Positions 1 to 13,140 are shown, numbered from the stretch's first letter. The stretch is DNA of 64,000 bases from Begonia masoniana (GCA_022432975.1 CM039509.1:41202209-41266208), one strand, 5' to 3'. Notes: generated by a model from the letters alone, not told the origin. Numbers and translations are program-made.

Positions 1-1287
1 TTATCAAGAACTTTGGATTTAGATTAAAGTGCTCATTGTGGTATAAAAATTTAACTTTTGAAAGAGGGCCTTCAAAGAGGAAGAATGAAGAGCAAGTTTG
101 AGATCCACGTAGGTATGGTTTAGCCATATTTTTCTTCCTTTCCAAAATTTATTATAAAGTCCAAAATTTTATGTAAGAAAACTTTTTGTAAAGGGTTTGG
201 AATCAAATTCAAGCTTGGGAACCAGAATTATGTTGTTGAATCGTGAGTTTAACGAGTTATTTCATATCTGGGATTTTTGCCTCATTGGCTTGTTGAGTTT
301 GGTTTTAGTATTTCTATGTTGAGATGAAACTTTTGGGATGAAAATTACATTTTTGATATTCCTAAAAGTTATGGATGGTTTGGATAAATGTTGGTAAAAA
401 AAATAAGGATTTTTCAGCGAAAACCAGTGACCGGCGTGAAAGGAAACGACGCCAAGTCATGGCTCAGAAGGTGCGGAGCCACGACCCAGGCCTTGGGTTG
501 AAGCCCAACCCTCGCTGCCTGTGCATCCTTGCTACTTGGTCGCGGCCAAAGCCTCTCAGGTCACACTGTTTTTTCAATTATTTGGTCGCGGCTTGTTGAG
601 ATTTTAGGCCCACCTCAAGGCCTGTTTTGGTCTTGATTTAAACTTCTGACCCTCATTTTAGGGTCTATTTCTTTGGTTCCAAATTAGCTTTTGACTAGAT
701 TATTATTGGGTATTTTTCAATCCTAAAATTTAAGAATTTTTCAAGTCTGATTTGTTAATGATATTATGACTAGGTTCCGAAACTTACTATTTGGACCTGA
801 TTGGTATATGGACTTTTGGATTGCTTGGCTTCTGGTTATTGGTAGGCCAGCTCAAGGTAGGGGTTCATTTTTATGTTCAGTATCATATTGTTTTCTAAAT
901 TTTATTTTAAGACGTGTTTTCGTATAAAATGTTGTGTTATTTTTATGACTAGTTGGATTTTGTTATATTGTATATTTATTTTCACTGGACATATTTACTT
1001 TGAACATACACATTGCATTATTGACTATTTTCGTTGTGTGAACCAAGTTTGATTATCTGTAAAGGGAGCCTGTTTTCTTTACGCACATTCGACAATTGAA
1101 GAATATATTTGTTTGTATTAACTAGAGTAATGAGTCAGATAACTGTGTCGTATCCCTGAACGCAAAACACTAAACTTGATCAGGATTTTTATTTTGGTGG
1201 CGCTACCGATCGCTGAGTATATGTTTTATGACATAGTGTGTTTGAGATTTGTGTGTGACTTTTTTTCACCGACGTTTATATTTAACC
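1..1287. other. AT-rich non-genic DNA
   Basis: No convincing gene. The 74-codon open frame at 375-599 has no recognisable motif and is probably chance. The stretch could be a decayed LTR interior, because it has a donor-like AAGGTAGGGG near 855 and T-rich tracts. I cannot place it in any element with confidence. Confidence 0.5.
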
Positions 1288-3086
1288 TAGGGGTGGGCAT
1301 GGCCCGGTCCGATCCGGTCCCTAACCGGAACGGCCCGTAGGGTTCAGGAATTATTTTCCTAGAACCAGAACCAGCCCTGGGAGGAACCGATACCGAATCG
1401 GAACCGGACTAAATTTTCAGTCCGGTTCTAGTTCGGTACTCGTTCCTCCCATATATTTTGGAATTTTTTTTTTCAAAAAAAATGATAAATATTCGAAATG
1501 AAATGTAAAAAAAATGATAAATCTAACAAACGCAGTCCAACTATATATGATTAAAATGAAATGTAAGAAACTAAATTTAACATCCAAAGTTAATCCAACT
1601 ATCTAAGATACAAACTAAATCTAATTAGCCAACAATAAAATAAAATGTAAGAAACTAAATTCAACATCTAAAATTAATCCAAGTATCTTTCATACTAATT
1701 AAATCCAACTATCCAACATTAAAATTGAAAGTGAAAAACTATATTTAACATAACAAAGAAATCCAAGATCAACTAAATCCAACTATCCAGCATTAAAATT
1801 AAAATGAAATCCACGAAACTAAATCAAAGATCAACTACTTTAAAAATACAAACTAAATAATAAAGATATGTAATCGTCGGGTGTGTAGCATAAAGTTGTC
1901 CACAACAATTTCATTTAGCTGAATCACCGTTGGGTACCCTATTGTAGTGAATCCTTACTAGAGATTTAGTATTTTCCATTCCATCTGCGAATTTTCACTA
2001 GGACCATCCAACCTTCCGTAATCCAGAGTGCAAAAAAATATTTTCAGCAATTATCATTCAACAATCAACATTATAGTACAATATATATAGCTAAATTTAC
2101 AACCTAAATAGTAAACTGTAACAAAAGTACAAAACACACTATCGCCCAAATATTTCAGAAAAAAATAACAAAAGTACCCAAGATCAACACACAAATGCAC
2201 AATTATCGGACGTGGCACACTAACGATAAAGATTAAGATTTACATATTATAATTTGTTCAGATTGAGCAAGTCTATTTCCAATTTTTGAATAATTAAAGT
2301 AATCTTCCCCAAAAAAAGCAATAAACCAGAGGCAAAAAAGCATAGAAAGTTTCTGTGCTTTTAGAAACACAACTGAAAAATGTATAATTTCACATTTTGA
2401 TTAATTATACAAATTTAATCAATCTCTGTCAAAATTCAGATCACAAGCTAGTTTTGTCAAATTACACAAATTTAAGCAAATCTCCTTCAAGGTTCAACTA
2501 TAATTTCGGTAAATTACACAAATCTCTCTCAGATTGTGTGAAATTCAAAGTCTAAATACTAAAAGAAAATAGATTTACACCTCTTCAAACTCAGTGAGAA
2601 CCACCTCTTCAAACTATAGGAATCGGGAGTCGGGAGTCGAGAGAGACAATCGAGACTTGAGAGAGAGTCGAGACTCAGGAGACAGGCGGGTCTCGGGAGT
2701 CGACACTCGACGAGTTGACGGGGGTCACGGCTGACAACACGGGAGGTTCTGAGTAGCGAGTGTTGTGCTCAGTGCTGTGTTGTTGTGTGCTGAGTTACTG
2801 GCGAGGCGAGGGCGAGCTGCTTCTTCAGCCTTCAGCAACCTGCAGCCAGCAAATCAACTTAGTTTAGGTTATCCGATCCATGGGTCAGATAACCCATTTC
2901 CACCGGGTTGACCCATGGGTCGGCACTCCCATGGGACAGCCGGGTTCCTGAACAGGGAACCGTAGACCGGACCGGGGTCCGCGGTTCCTCGATCCAGGGA
3001 ATCGGGACCGGTCCCATGACACATGAAACCGGCCCAGAACCAGCCTGAACTGGCGGTCCGGTCTGGTCCGGTTCCGGGCCGGTTCT
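1288..3086. mobile_element. Decayed hAT-like DNA transposon (non-autonomous)
   Basis: The left edge reads TAGGGGTGGGCA, the classic terminal motif of many plant hAT elements. It is followed by dense CCGGTCC/GGACCGG and GGAACCG/CGGTTCC subterminal motifs (1300-1440). The same motif type in the opposite sense recurs at 2940-3085. The interior is AT-rich (1440-2600) and then G-rich with GGGAGTCG-type repeats (2620-2720). No transposase frame is visible. The expected mirror-image terminus (TGCCCACCCCTA) is absent at the right, where the sequence passes straight into a receptor-kinase fragment. The right end is therefore lost or rearranged, and no target duplication can be shown. Confidence 0.4.
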
Positions 3087-3649
3087 GATTTCGGCCTCGC
3101 CTGGGCTCTAGATCCCGAGAGGAACTCCGACGCTGACATCAGACTCGCCGGAATTCCTGGTACCGTCAGTTACGTCGCTCCGGAATGCTTCCACACCGAC
3201 AGAGTCACGCCAGAATCGGATGTGTTCGGATTCTGAGCCGTCGTGCTCGAGGTCGTTTGCGGGAAAAATCCAGGCGCCAGCGTTCAAAGAGGCGAGCATT
3301 TCTACAACTTGATCGACTGGGTTTGGCTGCTTCACCGCGACGGACAGATTGAGAAAGCGGTGGACGAGCGGCTGCAGAACGACGTCGTGGTTGAGGAAGC
3401 GAAGAGACTTCTCCTTCTAGGTCTCGCTTGTTCTCACCCGATCGCCGGGGAGCAACCTTCTACGAAGGCTATTGTTCAGATTATATCCGGAACACACCGG
3501 CTCCGTACGTTCCCCCGTTCCGTCCGGTCTTCATCTGGCCTTTGATGGACACCACGGGTGGCACCGCCACCCGAACTTCTCTGTCCAGCTCGACGACGTC
3601 TAACTCTGTGCCATCCGGCTTCAACAGTAGAGACCGTGGGGGTCAATGA
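3087..3649 (+). pseudogene. L-type lectin receptor-like kinase, C-terminal kinase fragment
   Basis: The fragment opens at the DFG motif of a Ser/Thr kinase domain (DFGLAWALDPER, from 3087). It continues through the activation segment and the APE-equivalent (GTVSYVAPECFHT), subdomain IX (TPESDVFGF) and the conserved C-lobe of L-type lectin receptor kinases (LEVVCGKNP; NLIDWVWLLHRDG; VDERLQND; RLLLLGLACSHP; AIVQIISGT). It ends with the family's tail (PPFRPVFIWP). The lectin domain, transmembrane segment and kinase N-lobe are missing. Two further lesions are an in-frame TGA at 3234-3236, inside the GFGAVVLE-type motif, and a frameshift near 3500 that moves the tail to another frame. Intact relatives are single-exon plasma-membrane receptors of about 650-700 residues. 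This copy is non-functional. The family assignment is firm; the subfamily is not. Confidence 0.8.
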
Positions 3650-4920
3650 TGGAAGGAATCTTTTGTTGGACGACCCAAGAATTTTTATGTGTTAAGCCTT
3701 AGTCAAGAAAATCATAAAAACGGAGTAAAAAAGATATAGCTATTAAAATAGTATCACAATATTCTAGAAAATAATCAAAAAAAAAAAAAAAAATTCATCA
3801 TTCGTATTTCGTAAGTGTACACTTCCTTTATTTCTCTCTTTTTATTTTCTCACCCATAAAATTTTATTTCTCTGAAGCTCCAATAAGGAAACAATTACAC
3901 AAAGGGACAATAAATGAAGTGAAGAAACGAGGCGTATGTTTGTTTATTGCAAACATTGATTTTTATAGCAACGACACCAAAAATTTATGAGAAAATATAA
4001 TGTATAAAATAACGTAAGTGTACAGTGCAAAATTTTATAGTATAACTATGAGTAAAATTGTCGAATTATCAGAGAATGTGTAGTTTATTATTTTCAATAA
4101 GTAATGCTCTAATTGACTTTGACTTTAGGTAAAAATTCAATAAATATGATTAAAAATTAAATTAAACAAATCTAGAGGGTCGATTTGACATATACACAAA
4201 TTAGTAATTATTTAGTTAAATAGTTGTCAACTAGTTATCGCTTACGCCCTGAATCTATTCAATCCACTCTCTCGAGAGTTGATTAAGTGTATATTTCTTA
4301 AATTTTAATTTCAATATCTTTATAAAAATTGAGATTCTTTAAGAATGCAATTAAAATTTATAATATTTTATCGATATCATAAAATTTTAATATTCACTCG
4401 AACTATTAAAATTTTTATGTGACAATACTCTCGAGAGTCGAATTAAATGTGTATTTCTAATAACTCAATTTGAATATATTTATAAAAATCAAAATTCTTT
4501 AAGAGATCCATTATAATTTATGATATTTTAACAATTTTATAAAATCTTAATATTCACTCGAACTATTAAAAGTTTTGCGTCACAATATTCAGATCATATT
4601 AAAGAATAACTCTCTCTAAAATTAGACACTAAATACAAAATCATTAAATAGATTACCAATAAATTGAATACATTAAATTTAGAATATTGCAAATAAAAAA
4701 ATAAACCAACTAACAAAATATTTAACAATCAATCTAATAAAAACAGTATGTATATCATCTTAGAAATTGTTACAAAAGGATGTTGAACATATTAAAATCA
4801 AAGAAAACTAAGAAGTAGAATTGAATATCTAATACGAACCAAAGAAGACCAAAAATTAAAGTTTTAATCAAATATTTTTCAGGCAAGTGTAAGGATTTAT
4901 TAAAGAAAGGTGATGTCATT
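3650..4920. other. AT-rich intergenic DNA
   Basis: No gene, RNA gene or recognisable transposon is visible, apart from a tandem duplication listed separately. A 15-17 nt A-tract lies near 3778-3793. The end of this stretch (TCATT, 4916-4920) is the left target-site copy of element A. Confidence 0.5.
4269..4590. repeat. 160-bp tandem duplication
   Basis: Two AT-rich copies lie in tandem. Each carries CTCTCGAGAGT near its start (about 4269 and 4429) and AATATTCACTCGAACTATTA near its end (about 4389 and 4549), which gives a period of about 160 bp. The copies have diverged by many substitutions, so the duplication is old. No coding content. Confidence 0.7.
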
Positions 4921-6189
4921 TGTAACATCCGGAAAATTTCTATTACGAGAGTAGCCTAGGTTCGACGTAGAATGAGAGTTAGCCTAGGTTAGAAATATAT
5001 GAGAATTTATTGTTTTATTGTTGAAGGAATTAGAAGGGATTAAAAGTAGAGAAGAAAGAGGGTTGAACATTCAAAAATAAAAGTGTGTTGAAAAGTCAAA
5101 AGACTTAACAACCAAATAGGAATTTTGTTGTAAAGGAATTTAATGAAATAAATGAAAGAAAAGGTGGTTTAGGGATGCATTTTACGTTAGAATTCAAAGG
5201 AGAAAAAAGATGGGTTTGGGTGCAAAAATAAACACTTTTGGGGCAAAAATAAAAAGTGAAAGAAACTTTTAGTTAAAAAGGTAAAAATGGGTAAGTTGTC
5301 TTCATCTTCTTCCCTTGCTCTCCACGATTTCCTTGGCTGCCATTTGAGGGTTTCTCAACCTCCAATCCTTCAAGGTTTTTCAAGGTTTAAGGTAAGTTTT
5401 GTTGGGATTTTAAGATGTATGCAAGTCAGGGTTAGTTTATGGTGGTTTTAGGGTGGTTTTGATGGAATTGGTTAGGGTTTGGAAAACCCTAACCATGGAG
5501 TCCGAAAATTGGGGTTCAAAGTCTTGTTTTCTTTCCAAATTTGATAGTTTAGTTGTTGGATGAATTGGTTAGGTTGGTTGAGTGGTTAGATTAAAGTTTG
5601 GAAAAATCGGGTTTTTTTACAATAGATGGCCGACTCTGTTTTCTGGGATTTTGGTTCGGCCAAGTCGGTTGTTTGGTTAATTTGAGTGTTTCAATGGATA
5701 GTAGACGTGTAGAGGTTTCCGAGTTTGGGTGACACGTTGAAATCCGTTGAAAAACGAATAAGTTATGGCCGTTCGAAGTTGGACGTTGAAAATAGTTAGA
5801 AAAATCGAGTTTGAGGGCTTTAGGTTGCAAAGTAATATCAATTTGCTTTAGTTGATTTCTTTAGAATCCCTTAGGTTGTTACTAAGTAAATTTTCTATAT
5901 TTGTTAGGTTATCGAACGAGTGATTTGACAGGTGGAGGTGAGACATCAACTACAGAGACGTCAGGAGGTAAGTAGTGGACGTGTGTTTGTTGCCTTCGGG
6001 CCTACACCATGGAACGGTAGGAAATTGGTTGTTGTTTGAATAGTTGCTTTGTATTGTATTTTATTGTGTGGATGCTTTGTCTTGTATTTTGTTTGGTGAT
6101 TTCTTTGTCTTGTATTTGGTTTGTGTGGCGGTAAGTTTGAAATGTAAACAGGGGGTGGTGTGAGCTTGAAAGGTAAGGGGAATAGCGTA

Positions 6190-6476
6190 ATGCCATCTTG
6201 GGAGCGAGACTCAGATGGATACGTATCTTGGGAGCAAGACTCGGATGGATACGCATCTTGGGAGCGAGACTCAGATGTGATTGGATAGTGCCCTCTTGGG
6301 AGCGAGACTCGGATGGATACGCATCTTGGGAGCGAAACTCAGATGTGATTGGATAGTGCCCTCTTGGGAGAGAGACTCGGAGGGTTAGGGCCATCTTGGG
6401 AGCGAGACTCGAATGGATACGCATCTTGAGAGCGAGACTCAGATGGACATGCATCTTGGGAGCGAGACTCGGATGT
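6190..6476 (+). repeat. Short tandem repeats in the element A 5' LTR
   Basis: About nine copies of a roughly 30-bp unit built on CATCTTGGGAGCGAGACTC, followed by GGATGGATACG or AGATGTGATTGG linkers. The same array sits at 19775-20060 in the 3' LTR with a different copy arrangement. It lies inside the loop between the two inverted arms of the LTR. Confidence 0.8.
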
Positions 6477-6483
6477 GTGTTAG

Positions 6484-8465
6484 TGTAACGCCCTAGTTAT
6501 CTGAACCCGGTTTGCTACTCATAACGCTGAACCGAACCATGACGTCTTGATGCTAAATTTAAAATTTCACTCGACAGCCAAAATTTGACTTTTTCTAAAA
6601 CTAAATATATTTTAAAACTTGCAGCGGAAAATCAATTGAACATCAATGAAGCTAAGTAACCTGTGAAAACATTTTAAAATGACTGTTGGAAGTGTTAAGA
6701 GTATTTGGCCAAAAGACGTAAAGCTTAAAAAAAAACGCGGAATGCCCGTGAAGTTGCCGAAGTCGAATACATCTGCTGATGACAAAGTCAACGGAAGAAG
6801 CAGAAATAGGAATAGGAGGTTTCTACCGATGACGTGTACAAACAACGCACCACCATCTACCGACAAGCCAACACAACTACATCTGCCGATGAAGTCAACA
6901 TAACTTCATCTGCCGATGGAGTCAACATAACTTCATCTACCGATAGATTTCCATCTGCCGATAGACAAGCACACGACATCTACCGACAACGACATTACGA
7001 TTCCTTCCGATAAGATTAAAATATACACTACATCTGCCGATAGCAAAACTACAGGTTTTGCGACTTGCAACTGCCGATGACGTCAGCCGGATGTTCTCTC
7101 TATCATCCAACGACTTTACTGAAGGCACCTTCCGATAGACAGAACGACAAAACTAAACATCCAGAAACAAACCAAATCACTGCCCTTCCCAAATTCAGTA
7201 AAAACAATGTTTTCAAAATCCAACAGAATACCAATATCAGAAGATTCTCAAAAATGTTTTCAAAGCTTTGAAACCACTATTGTCATAAAATTTTCAGGAA
7301 AACATCTATACTGAACTAGTTACCCTCAACTCAACACCTGCAGCCATGGATTAAACCGCCTCAACAGATGACCAAACCGATGCCTGAAAATGCTCCTCCA
7401 ACCAGCCTATTCCTCATGTTGGTCGGTAAACATACCTTCAGTAACTTCTTCACCTACATCACAAAACTCATCTATTAGCCTAATGCTAAGCAAGTAGAGC
7501 GATGAATGAAATGGATCAATGAAGCAATAATTTCCCTAAACATGCGGTCTCTACTTTCTCATCTCAGTTGTATTCAAATTCGTTCTCTGTTGATCCCTCT
7601 GTACGATGGGAAAGTGGATCAGTCATTCCCCAAAGCATACATCCTCTGATCTCAATTAAGGGGCGGATTAATTCCCTTAACAGTTAACTGGTCTGATCCC
7701 CCTGTAGGATTGGGAAGCGGATCACTTTTCCCAAAACCTCAATCCTCTGTTCTCAGTTAAGGGGCGGATTAATCCCCCTTAACAGTTGTTCTGATCATCC
7801 TGCTCACACTTACCATGCGTTTCATGTAAATTCATTTTCGTAATCTTTCAAAACATGATGCATGACAACTGGAAAATAAACATACAAAACATACATAAAT
7901 CCTACTGTTTTGTGATGTAGGTCCGAAGGCACAAACAAACTCTACTTACCTGGATTCTTGGCGAGTGCTCGGTTAGGAGCTTCTTCGGGATCTTTCTCAC
8001 CTAGAACATGAACAGAACATTAAGTCAACCTGTACTAAACCTCATTCTAAGGCATTCAGAAAACCTAAGGGAATAGTTGGGAGTTCTGATCGCCAAGCAT
8101 TACTGATTCTATGCTAAACCCGAATCTACTCACTTTCCTGATGAGTTCCCAAAATACATATCTAACACTCCCCCATACAATCTTCCTTAGTTACTAAGTC
8201 AGAAAAATCGAGGTAGAAACTTACCTAGCTCGGCGAACGGACTCGGGGAAGGAAATCGCCTGGGAAGTCTGCTGGTTTGAGCTGAAAACCGAGAGCAAGA
8301 ATGAATAGTGGCGGCTAAGCTCAATAAATTCTTTTTAAATAGGTTATCCACTAATAAGTTTTTAATTTACCATAATGCCCTTGCATATCCATTCATTAAC
8401 CTAATCCATATTTGCACATCTTAATTTGACAAATTAAATTGGGTTTAATGGAACCGGGTGCTACA
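6484..8465 (-). repeat. Element B 3' LTR
   Basis: The plus strand begins TGTAACGCCC and ends GGGTGCTACA. It is nearly identical to 13141-15123; small differences include substitutions near 6680, 6776, 6970 and 7075 and 1-bp indels. It contains the inverted arms CCTACATCACAAAAC (7453-7467) and GTTTTGTGATGTAGG (7907-7921), and a zone rich in CATCTGCCGATG-like motifs (about 6770-7130). Confidence 0.95.
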
Positions 8466-8480
8466 GTCTACCCTCCTTAA
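8466..8480 (-). other. Element B polypurine tract
   Basis: On the minus strand this is a purine-rich AAGGAGGGTAGAC-type tract directly before the 3' LTR, the expected site for plus-strand DNA priming in Ty3/gypsy elements. Confidence 0.8.
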
Positions 8481-8500
8481 AAGAATTTTGTCCTCAAAAT

Positions 8501-11500
8501 TCAATACCTGAATAACTCTGGATGTTGGTCCATTATGTCTTGTTGGCGCTCCCATGTTGCCTCCTCTGTGTTCTGATTGTGCCACAAGACTTTCACCAGC
8601 GGCACTTCTTTGTTGCGTAGTACCTTTACTGCATAATCCAGAATCTTTACTGGCTTCTCCTCGTAGGTAAGTGTAGGTTGAATTTCAATGCTTTGCTGTT
8701 CAACAACTTGGGACGGATCCCGCACACACTTCTTCAACATAGAGACATGGAACACATTGTGGACTCCTTCCATAGAAGCTGGTAGCTGTAACTGATAGGC
8801 TGCCTTCCCAATCCTTTTCAGAATTGAGAAAGGACCAACAAATCTAGGATTCAGTTTGCCTCTCTTTCCAAATCTCACAACTCCTTTGAATGGTGATACC
8901 TTAAGAAAAACTTCATCGCCTACTTCGAACTCTAATTCTCTGCGTCTTCTGTCAGCATAGCTCTTCTGTCGGCTTTGAGCTGTTAAGATCCTCTGACGGA
9001 TGAGGGCAACCTTCTCAATAGTCTGCTGCACGATGTCAGGACCAAGCAACTGTGCTTCACCAACTTCGTCCCAGTACAAAGGAGATCTACATTTTCGTCC
9101 ATACAAGGCCTCATACGGTGCCATTCCTATTGTTGCTTGAAAACTGTTATTATAAGAAAACTCCACCAAAGACAGATACTTGCTCCAAGAACCTTGAAAA
9201 TCCAAAACACATGCCCGGAGCATATCCTCTAATGTTTGAATGGTTCTTTCCGATTGTCCATCTGTTTGAGGGTGAAAGGCTGTACTGAAGTTTAGCTGTG
9301 TGCCCATGGCTTTATGTAAACTCTTCCAAAATTTGGATGTGAATATAGAGTCTCGGTCCGAAACTATAGTAGCTGGAACTCCATGTAGTCGCACAACCTC
9401 ATGCACATACAATTCGGCTAGCTGATCCATAGAGTAAGTCATCTTGATGGGTAAGAAATGGGCTGATTTGGTTAATCGATCGATTATCACCCAGATTGCA
9501 TCATGTCCTTTTACTGTTCTGGGTAATCCTACAATAAAGTCCATGTTTATCTGCTCCCATTTCCATTCAGGGAGTGGTAATGGCTGCAACATTCCTGCAG
9601 GCCTCTGATGTTCAGCCTTAACCTGCTGGCAGATCAAACACAATCCTACATGTTCAGCAACGCTCCGCTTCATACCTGGACACCAATAAGTCTGCTTAAG
9701 GTCTCTGTACATCTTTGTACTACCAGGATGAACGGAAAATCTAGAAGAGTGAGCTTCAGAAAGGATTTCATCAAGAAGCTCTTTATTGGCTGGCACAAAA
9801 TATCTATTCCTGAACTTAAGTATTCCATCATCAGTATAATGGAAGTCCAAATTGTCAGTAGAATCCATGCTCGACTTGAACTTTTTACACTCCTCATCAA
9901 TGTCCTGGGTTTCTTTTATCTTTTCTAGAATGGTAGGTTTCAAGGAGATGACAGAAAGCATAGCTGCTACATTGGACACAGTTTCTAGGTTAAACTTATG
10001 AAATTTAGTCTCTAAGGCCACCGGCATATCCAGAATCAAAGCTGAGGCTGACGGTATTACTCTACTTAATGCATCAGCCACCACATTGGCCTTACCAGGG
10101 TGGTATTTAATCTCAAAATCGTAGTCTTTAACAAACTCCAACCATCTACGTTGTCTCATGTTTAATTCCTTCTGCGTGAAAATATACTTCAGACTTTTAT
10201 GATCCGAAAATATTTCACAAGTCTGTCCATACAAGTAGTGCCTCCAAATCTTTAATGCAAAAACCACCGCAGCTAATTCTAAGTCATGCGTAGGATAATT
10301 CTTCTCATGCACCTTTAATTGCCTAGAAGCATAAGCTATGACCTTACCATCTTGCATCAAAACACAGCCAAGTCCAATTTTGGAAGCATCACAATAAATA
10401 CTAAACTTACCATTTTCAACAGGAAGGGTTAGTATAGGTGCATTGGTCAATTTCTGCTTTAAGGTTTGGAAGCTGGACTCACACTCCTCAGTCCAAGCAT
10501 ACTCTATGTTTTTCCTAGTTAAACGAGTGAGGGGTGTCGCAACCTTCGAGAATCCTTCAATAAACTTCCTGTAATACCCTGCTAACCCGAGGAAACTCCT
10601 AATATCAGAAGCATTCTTCGGTTGAGGCCATTCCTTAACCGCACGAACTTTGGCTGGATCGACAGATATTCCATCCCCAGAGATCACGTGACCAAGAAAG
10701 TGAACTCTGTCCAACCAAAACTCACACTTGGAAAACTTAGCATAAAGCTGGTGCTGTCTGAGTATTCCTAACACCAAACTCAAATGCGTTGCATGCTCAC
10801 CCTTATTTCTAGAATAAATCAAGATATCATCAATGAATACAATGACAAACTTGTCTAGAAACTCGTGAAACACTCTATTCATGAGATCCATGAAAGCTGC
10901 TGGTGCATTTGTCAAACCAAAGGACATAACCAAAAATTCGTAATGTCCATATCTCGTACGAAAGGCAGTCTTTGGTATATCCTCAGACTTAACCTTCAAT
11001 TGGTAGTACCCCGATCTTAAGTCAATCTTAGAGAAAACTCGTGCACCTTGAAGTTGGTCAAACAAATCATCGATCCTAGGTAATGGGTACTTATTCTTGA
11101 TGGTTAACTTATTTAATTCTCGGTAGTCAATGCACATGCGCATTGATCCGTCCTTTTTCTTAACAAAGAGAACTGGTGCACCCCACGGCGAATAACTCGG
11201 TCGTATGAACCCTTTTTCCATCAGTTCCTCTAACTGTTTCTTTAACTCCTTGAGTTCTGCTGGTGCTAATCGGTATGGATTCTTAGATACTGGCTCAGCA
11301 CCAGGATAGACATCTACTACAAATTCAATCTCCCTATCAGGTGGTAAACCCGGCAGGTCATCAAGGAAAACTTCAGGGAAATCTTGAGCTACTAGAACAT
11401 CTTGGAGGCTCAATTCTCCTACCAGTTTTGTGTCCAAAACACTGGCCAGAAAGCATGAATACTCACTGCATAAGGAAGATCTAGCACTAAAAGCGGCTAA

Positions 11501-12985
11501 AACAGACATCCTCTTATCTTTCTTCGAGGCTTGGAAAGTGTGTCTTAAACCACCAGGGGGTTGAAAACTAACTAAGCCAGTTCTACAATCTATCGTAGCA
11601 TAGTGCTTAAACAACCAATCCATTCCTAAGATTACATCAAATCCCATGATCTCTAAAATAATGAGATCAGCAGGTAGGTTCTTACCTTCTACTGTCACTA
11701 CACTATTAAGCAGCATATGACTAGAGCGCATGCGTTCGCCAGAAGGTAAAGCAACATTAAACATATGCTCAGAAAGTGAAGACTTAACGTCTAATTTATC
11801 AGCAAATGCAGACGCTATGAAGGAATGTGTTGCACCTGAATCTATTAAAGTAAAAGCAGGCATAAAATTGACTAGTATGGTACCTGACACAACAGCAGGC
11901 TGATCTTCATCACCCGATTCTACCATGGAGAATATCCTTGGCTTAACATTCACCGGGCCATTCTTCAGAGCTGGACAATCCCTACTCATGTGGCCAACTT
12001 TATTACAATTATAACAGCGAAGGACTCTGGGCTTTGGGCAATCCTTAAGCAGATGCCCGGTCTCCTCACAGTTGAAACACTTCCCCGCGCTAATTCTACA
12101 CTCTCCCGGGTGAAATCTTAAACACTTTGGGCATTGAGGGAACTTCCTAGTATCTGGTGTCTTCTTCTCCTTCCCTTGACTGCCCTGGCCCTCACCGGGC
12201 CTCTTCGTTCCCCTGTGATGGTGTGGCTGGGTGAACTTTCGTGGAGCCGCACTAAACCCAGCACACTTCATCTCCGCCTCTTCCACTTCTAATGCCGTGG
12301 ACACTACTTCACTGTAGGACAATCCTTTTATACCCGAGAACTTGACTCCTCTATAAATCTCAGGTTTCAGCCCATGCACAAATTGGAACACTTTATCCTC
12401 ATCTCTGCGTGCGAGGTGTCCGGCAAACCTTGATAGGGATTCAAACTGTCTGCTGTATTCAGCTACGGTCCCTGTCTGTTTCAAGTTCATGAACTCCAAC
12501 TTCTTTGTGGTCTGTACAGTACTGTTAAAATACTTCTCATAGAAAATCTCCTTAAATTGCGTCCAAGTCATCGTAAGAACATCATGGGTGGTCTCCATCG
12601 TTTCCCACCAAAGTTGAGCATCACCGGCAAAGTGGAAGGTTGCCAAAATGACCTTTTCTCCTTCTCCCACATTTGCACACCTAAACATGCTTTCTATCTT
12701 TTTCAACCATTCCTCGGCCACAATTGGATTAGCTGACTTTCCATCAAAAGTGGGTGGTCGCAACCTCCTAAACCTCTCTCCTGCCTGTTCATTGTTGGAA
12801 CCCGAGTTGGCACTCCCTTGTACCTCTCGGTTCAGTAGCAGTCCCAACTGATCGGACTGCTGGCGCATCATATCAGATTGCTGGCGTACCAAGTCTGTCA
12901 GCTGCCTGATCACACCAGAATTCTCAGTACTCTCCGGGTTTGGTGTCCCCCTCTGTACTCTCGGTCTACCTGGTCGTCTAGACAT
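8501..12985 (-). CDS. gag-pol: Element B Gag-Pol polyprotein with chromodomain
   Basis: One uninterrupted frame. I start at residue 13 of the longest frame (MSRRPGRP) because the first 12 codons (up to 13021) fall inside a probable leader intron and A's Gag starts at the matching place. Numbering below counts from the longer frame (1506 aa). The Gag capsid-like region is about 80-250. Two CCHC zinc knuckles bind RNA ([14 protein letters not shown], 315-328; [14 protein letters not shown], 336-349). The aspartic protease has DSGA at 394-397. RT spans about 590-780 with catalytic FIDD 729-732. RNase H acidic residues are D878, E915, D940 and D983. The integrase has an H-x6-H (1091/1098) and C-x2-C (1128/1131) zinc finger and a D1161-x60-D1222-x35-E1258 triad. 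A GPF/Y-like module ([11 protein letters not shown]) is near 1395, and a C-terminal chromodomain ([25 protein letters not shown]) spans about 1457-1495, which would direct integration to marked chromatin. All catalytic residues are present. Chromodomain and order place it in the Tekay/Del chromoviruses. Confidence 0.95.
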   Translation of the reverse strand: MSRRPGRPRVQRGTPNPESTENSGVIRQLTDLVRQQSDMMRQQSDQLGLLLNREVQGSANSGSNNEQAGERFRRLRPPTFDGKSANPIVAEEWLKKIESMFRCANVGEGEKVILATFHFAGDAQLWWETMETTHDVLTMTWTQFKEIFYEKYFNSTVQTTKKLEFMNLKQTGTVAEYSRQFESLSRFAGHLARRDEDKVFQFVHGLKPEIYRGVKFSGIKGLSYSEVVSTALEVEEAEMKCAGFSAAPRKFTQPHHHRGTKRPGEGQGSQGKEKKTPDTRKFPQCPKCLRFHPGECRISAGKCFNCEETGHLLKDCPKPRVLRCYNCNKVGHMSRDCPALKNGPVNVKPRIFSMVESGDEDQPAVVSGTILVNFMPAFTLIDSGATHSFIASAFADKLDVKSSLSEHMFNVALPSGERMRSSHMLLNSVVTVEGKNLPADLIILEIMGFDVILGMDWLFKHYATIDCRTGLVSFQPPGGLRHTFQASKKDKRMSVLAAFSARSSLCSEYSCFLASVLDTKLVGELSLQDVLVAQDFPEVFLDDLPGLPPDREIEFVVDVYPGAEPVSKNPYRLAPAELKELKKQLEELMEKGFIRPSYSPWGAPVLFVKKKDGSMRMCIDYRELNKLTIKNKYPLPRIDDLFDQLQGARVFSKIDLRSGYYQLKVKSEDIPKTAFRTRYGHYEFLVMSFGLTNAPAAFMDLMNRVFHEFLDKFVIVFIDDILIYSRNKGEHATHLSLVLGILRQHQLYAKFSKCEFWLDRVHFLGHVISGDGISVDPAKVRAVKEWPQPKNASDIRSFLGLAGYYRKFIEGFSKVATPLTRLTRKNIEYAWTEECESSFQTLKQKLTNAPILTLPVENGKFSIYCDASKIGLGCVLMQDGKVIAYASRQLKVHEKNYPTHDLELAAVVFALKIWRHYLYGQTCEIFSDHKSLKYIFTQKELNMRQRRWLEFVKDYDFEIKYHPGKANVVADALSRVIPSASALILDMPVALETKFHKFNLETVSNVAAMLSVISLKPTILEKIKETQDIDEECKKFKSSMDSTDNLDFHYTDDGILKFRNRYFVPANKELLDEILSEAHSSRFSVHPGSTKMYRDLKQTYWCPGMKRSVAEHVGLCLICQQVKAEHQRPAGMLQPLPLPEWKWEQINMDFIVGLPRTVKGHDAIWVIIDRLTKSAHFLPIKMTYSMDQLAELYVHEVVRLHGVPATIVSDRDSIFTSKFWKSLHKAMGTQLNFSTAFHPQTDGQSERTIQTLEDMLRACVLDFQGSWSKYLSLVEFSYNNSFQATIGMAPYEALYGRKCRSPLYWDEVGEAQLLGPDIVQQTIEKVALIRQRILTAQSRQKSYADRRRRELEFEVGDEVFLKVSPFKGVVRFGKRGKLNPRFVGPFSILKRIGKAAYQLQLPASMEGVHNVFHVSMLKKCVRDPSQVVEQQSIEIQPTLTYEEKPVKILDYAVKVLRNKEVPLVKVLWHNQNTEEATWERQQDIMDQHPELFRY

Positions 12986-12997
12986 TTTACTATATCC

Positions 12998-13057
12998 CTG
13001 TAAAAGGTTAACTATTCTCATAAATATCTAATAACTAAAACTAACATAAACACTTAC
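12998..13057 (-). other. Probable 60-nt leader intron before gag (element B)
   Basis: On the minus strand the donor CT/GTAAGTG is at 13057 and the acceptor TTTTACAG ends at 12998. It lies between PBS and gag ATG. A (16373-16427) and F (53505-53564) have matching signals at the same place. Removing it deletes the only upstream in-frame ATG. The length is short for a plant intron, so this stays an inference. Confidence 0.45.
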
Positions 13058-13125
13058 AGTTGTTGGAGTACTTCCATGCAACGATCGGCACTGTTGAGTA
13101 ATTCTTTGAACGGTTTAACCAAATG

Positions 13126-13137
13126 GCTCTGATACCA
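13126..13137 (-). other. Element B primer binding site
   Basis: The minus strand reads TGGTATCAGAGC, complementary to the 3' end of plant initiator methionine tRNA. It lies 3 nt inside the 5' LTR boundary. Confidence 0.9.
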
Positions 13138-13140
13138 ACT

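Noticed and set aside
6612..7271. Short frames duplicated at 13270-13929
   Set aside because: They are the two LTR copies of element B; repetition is due to LTR identity, not gene conservation.
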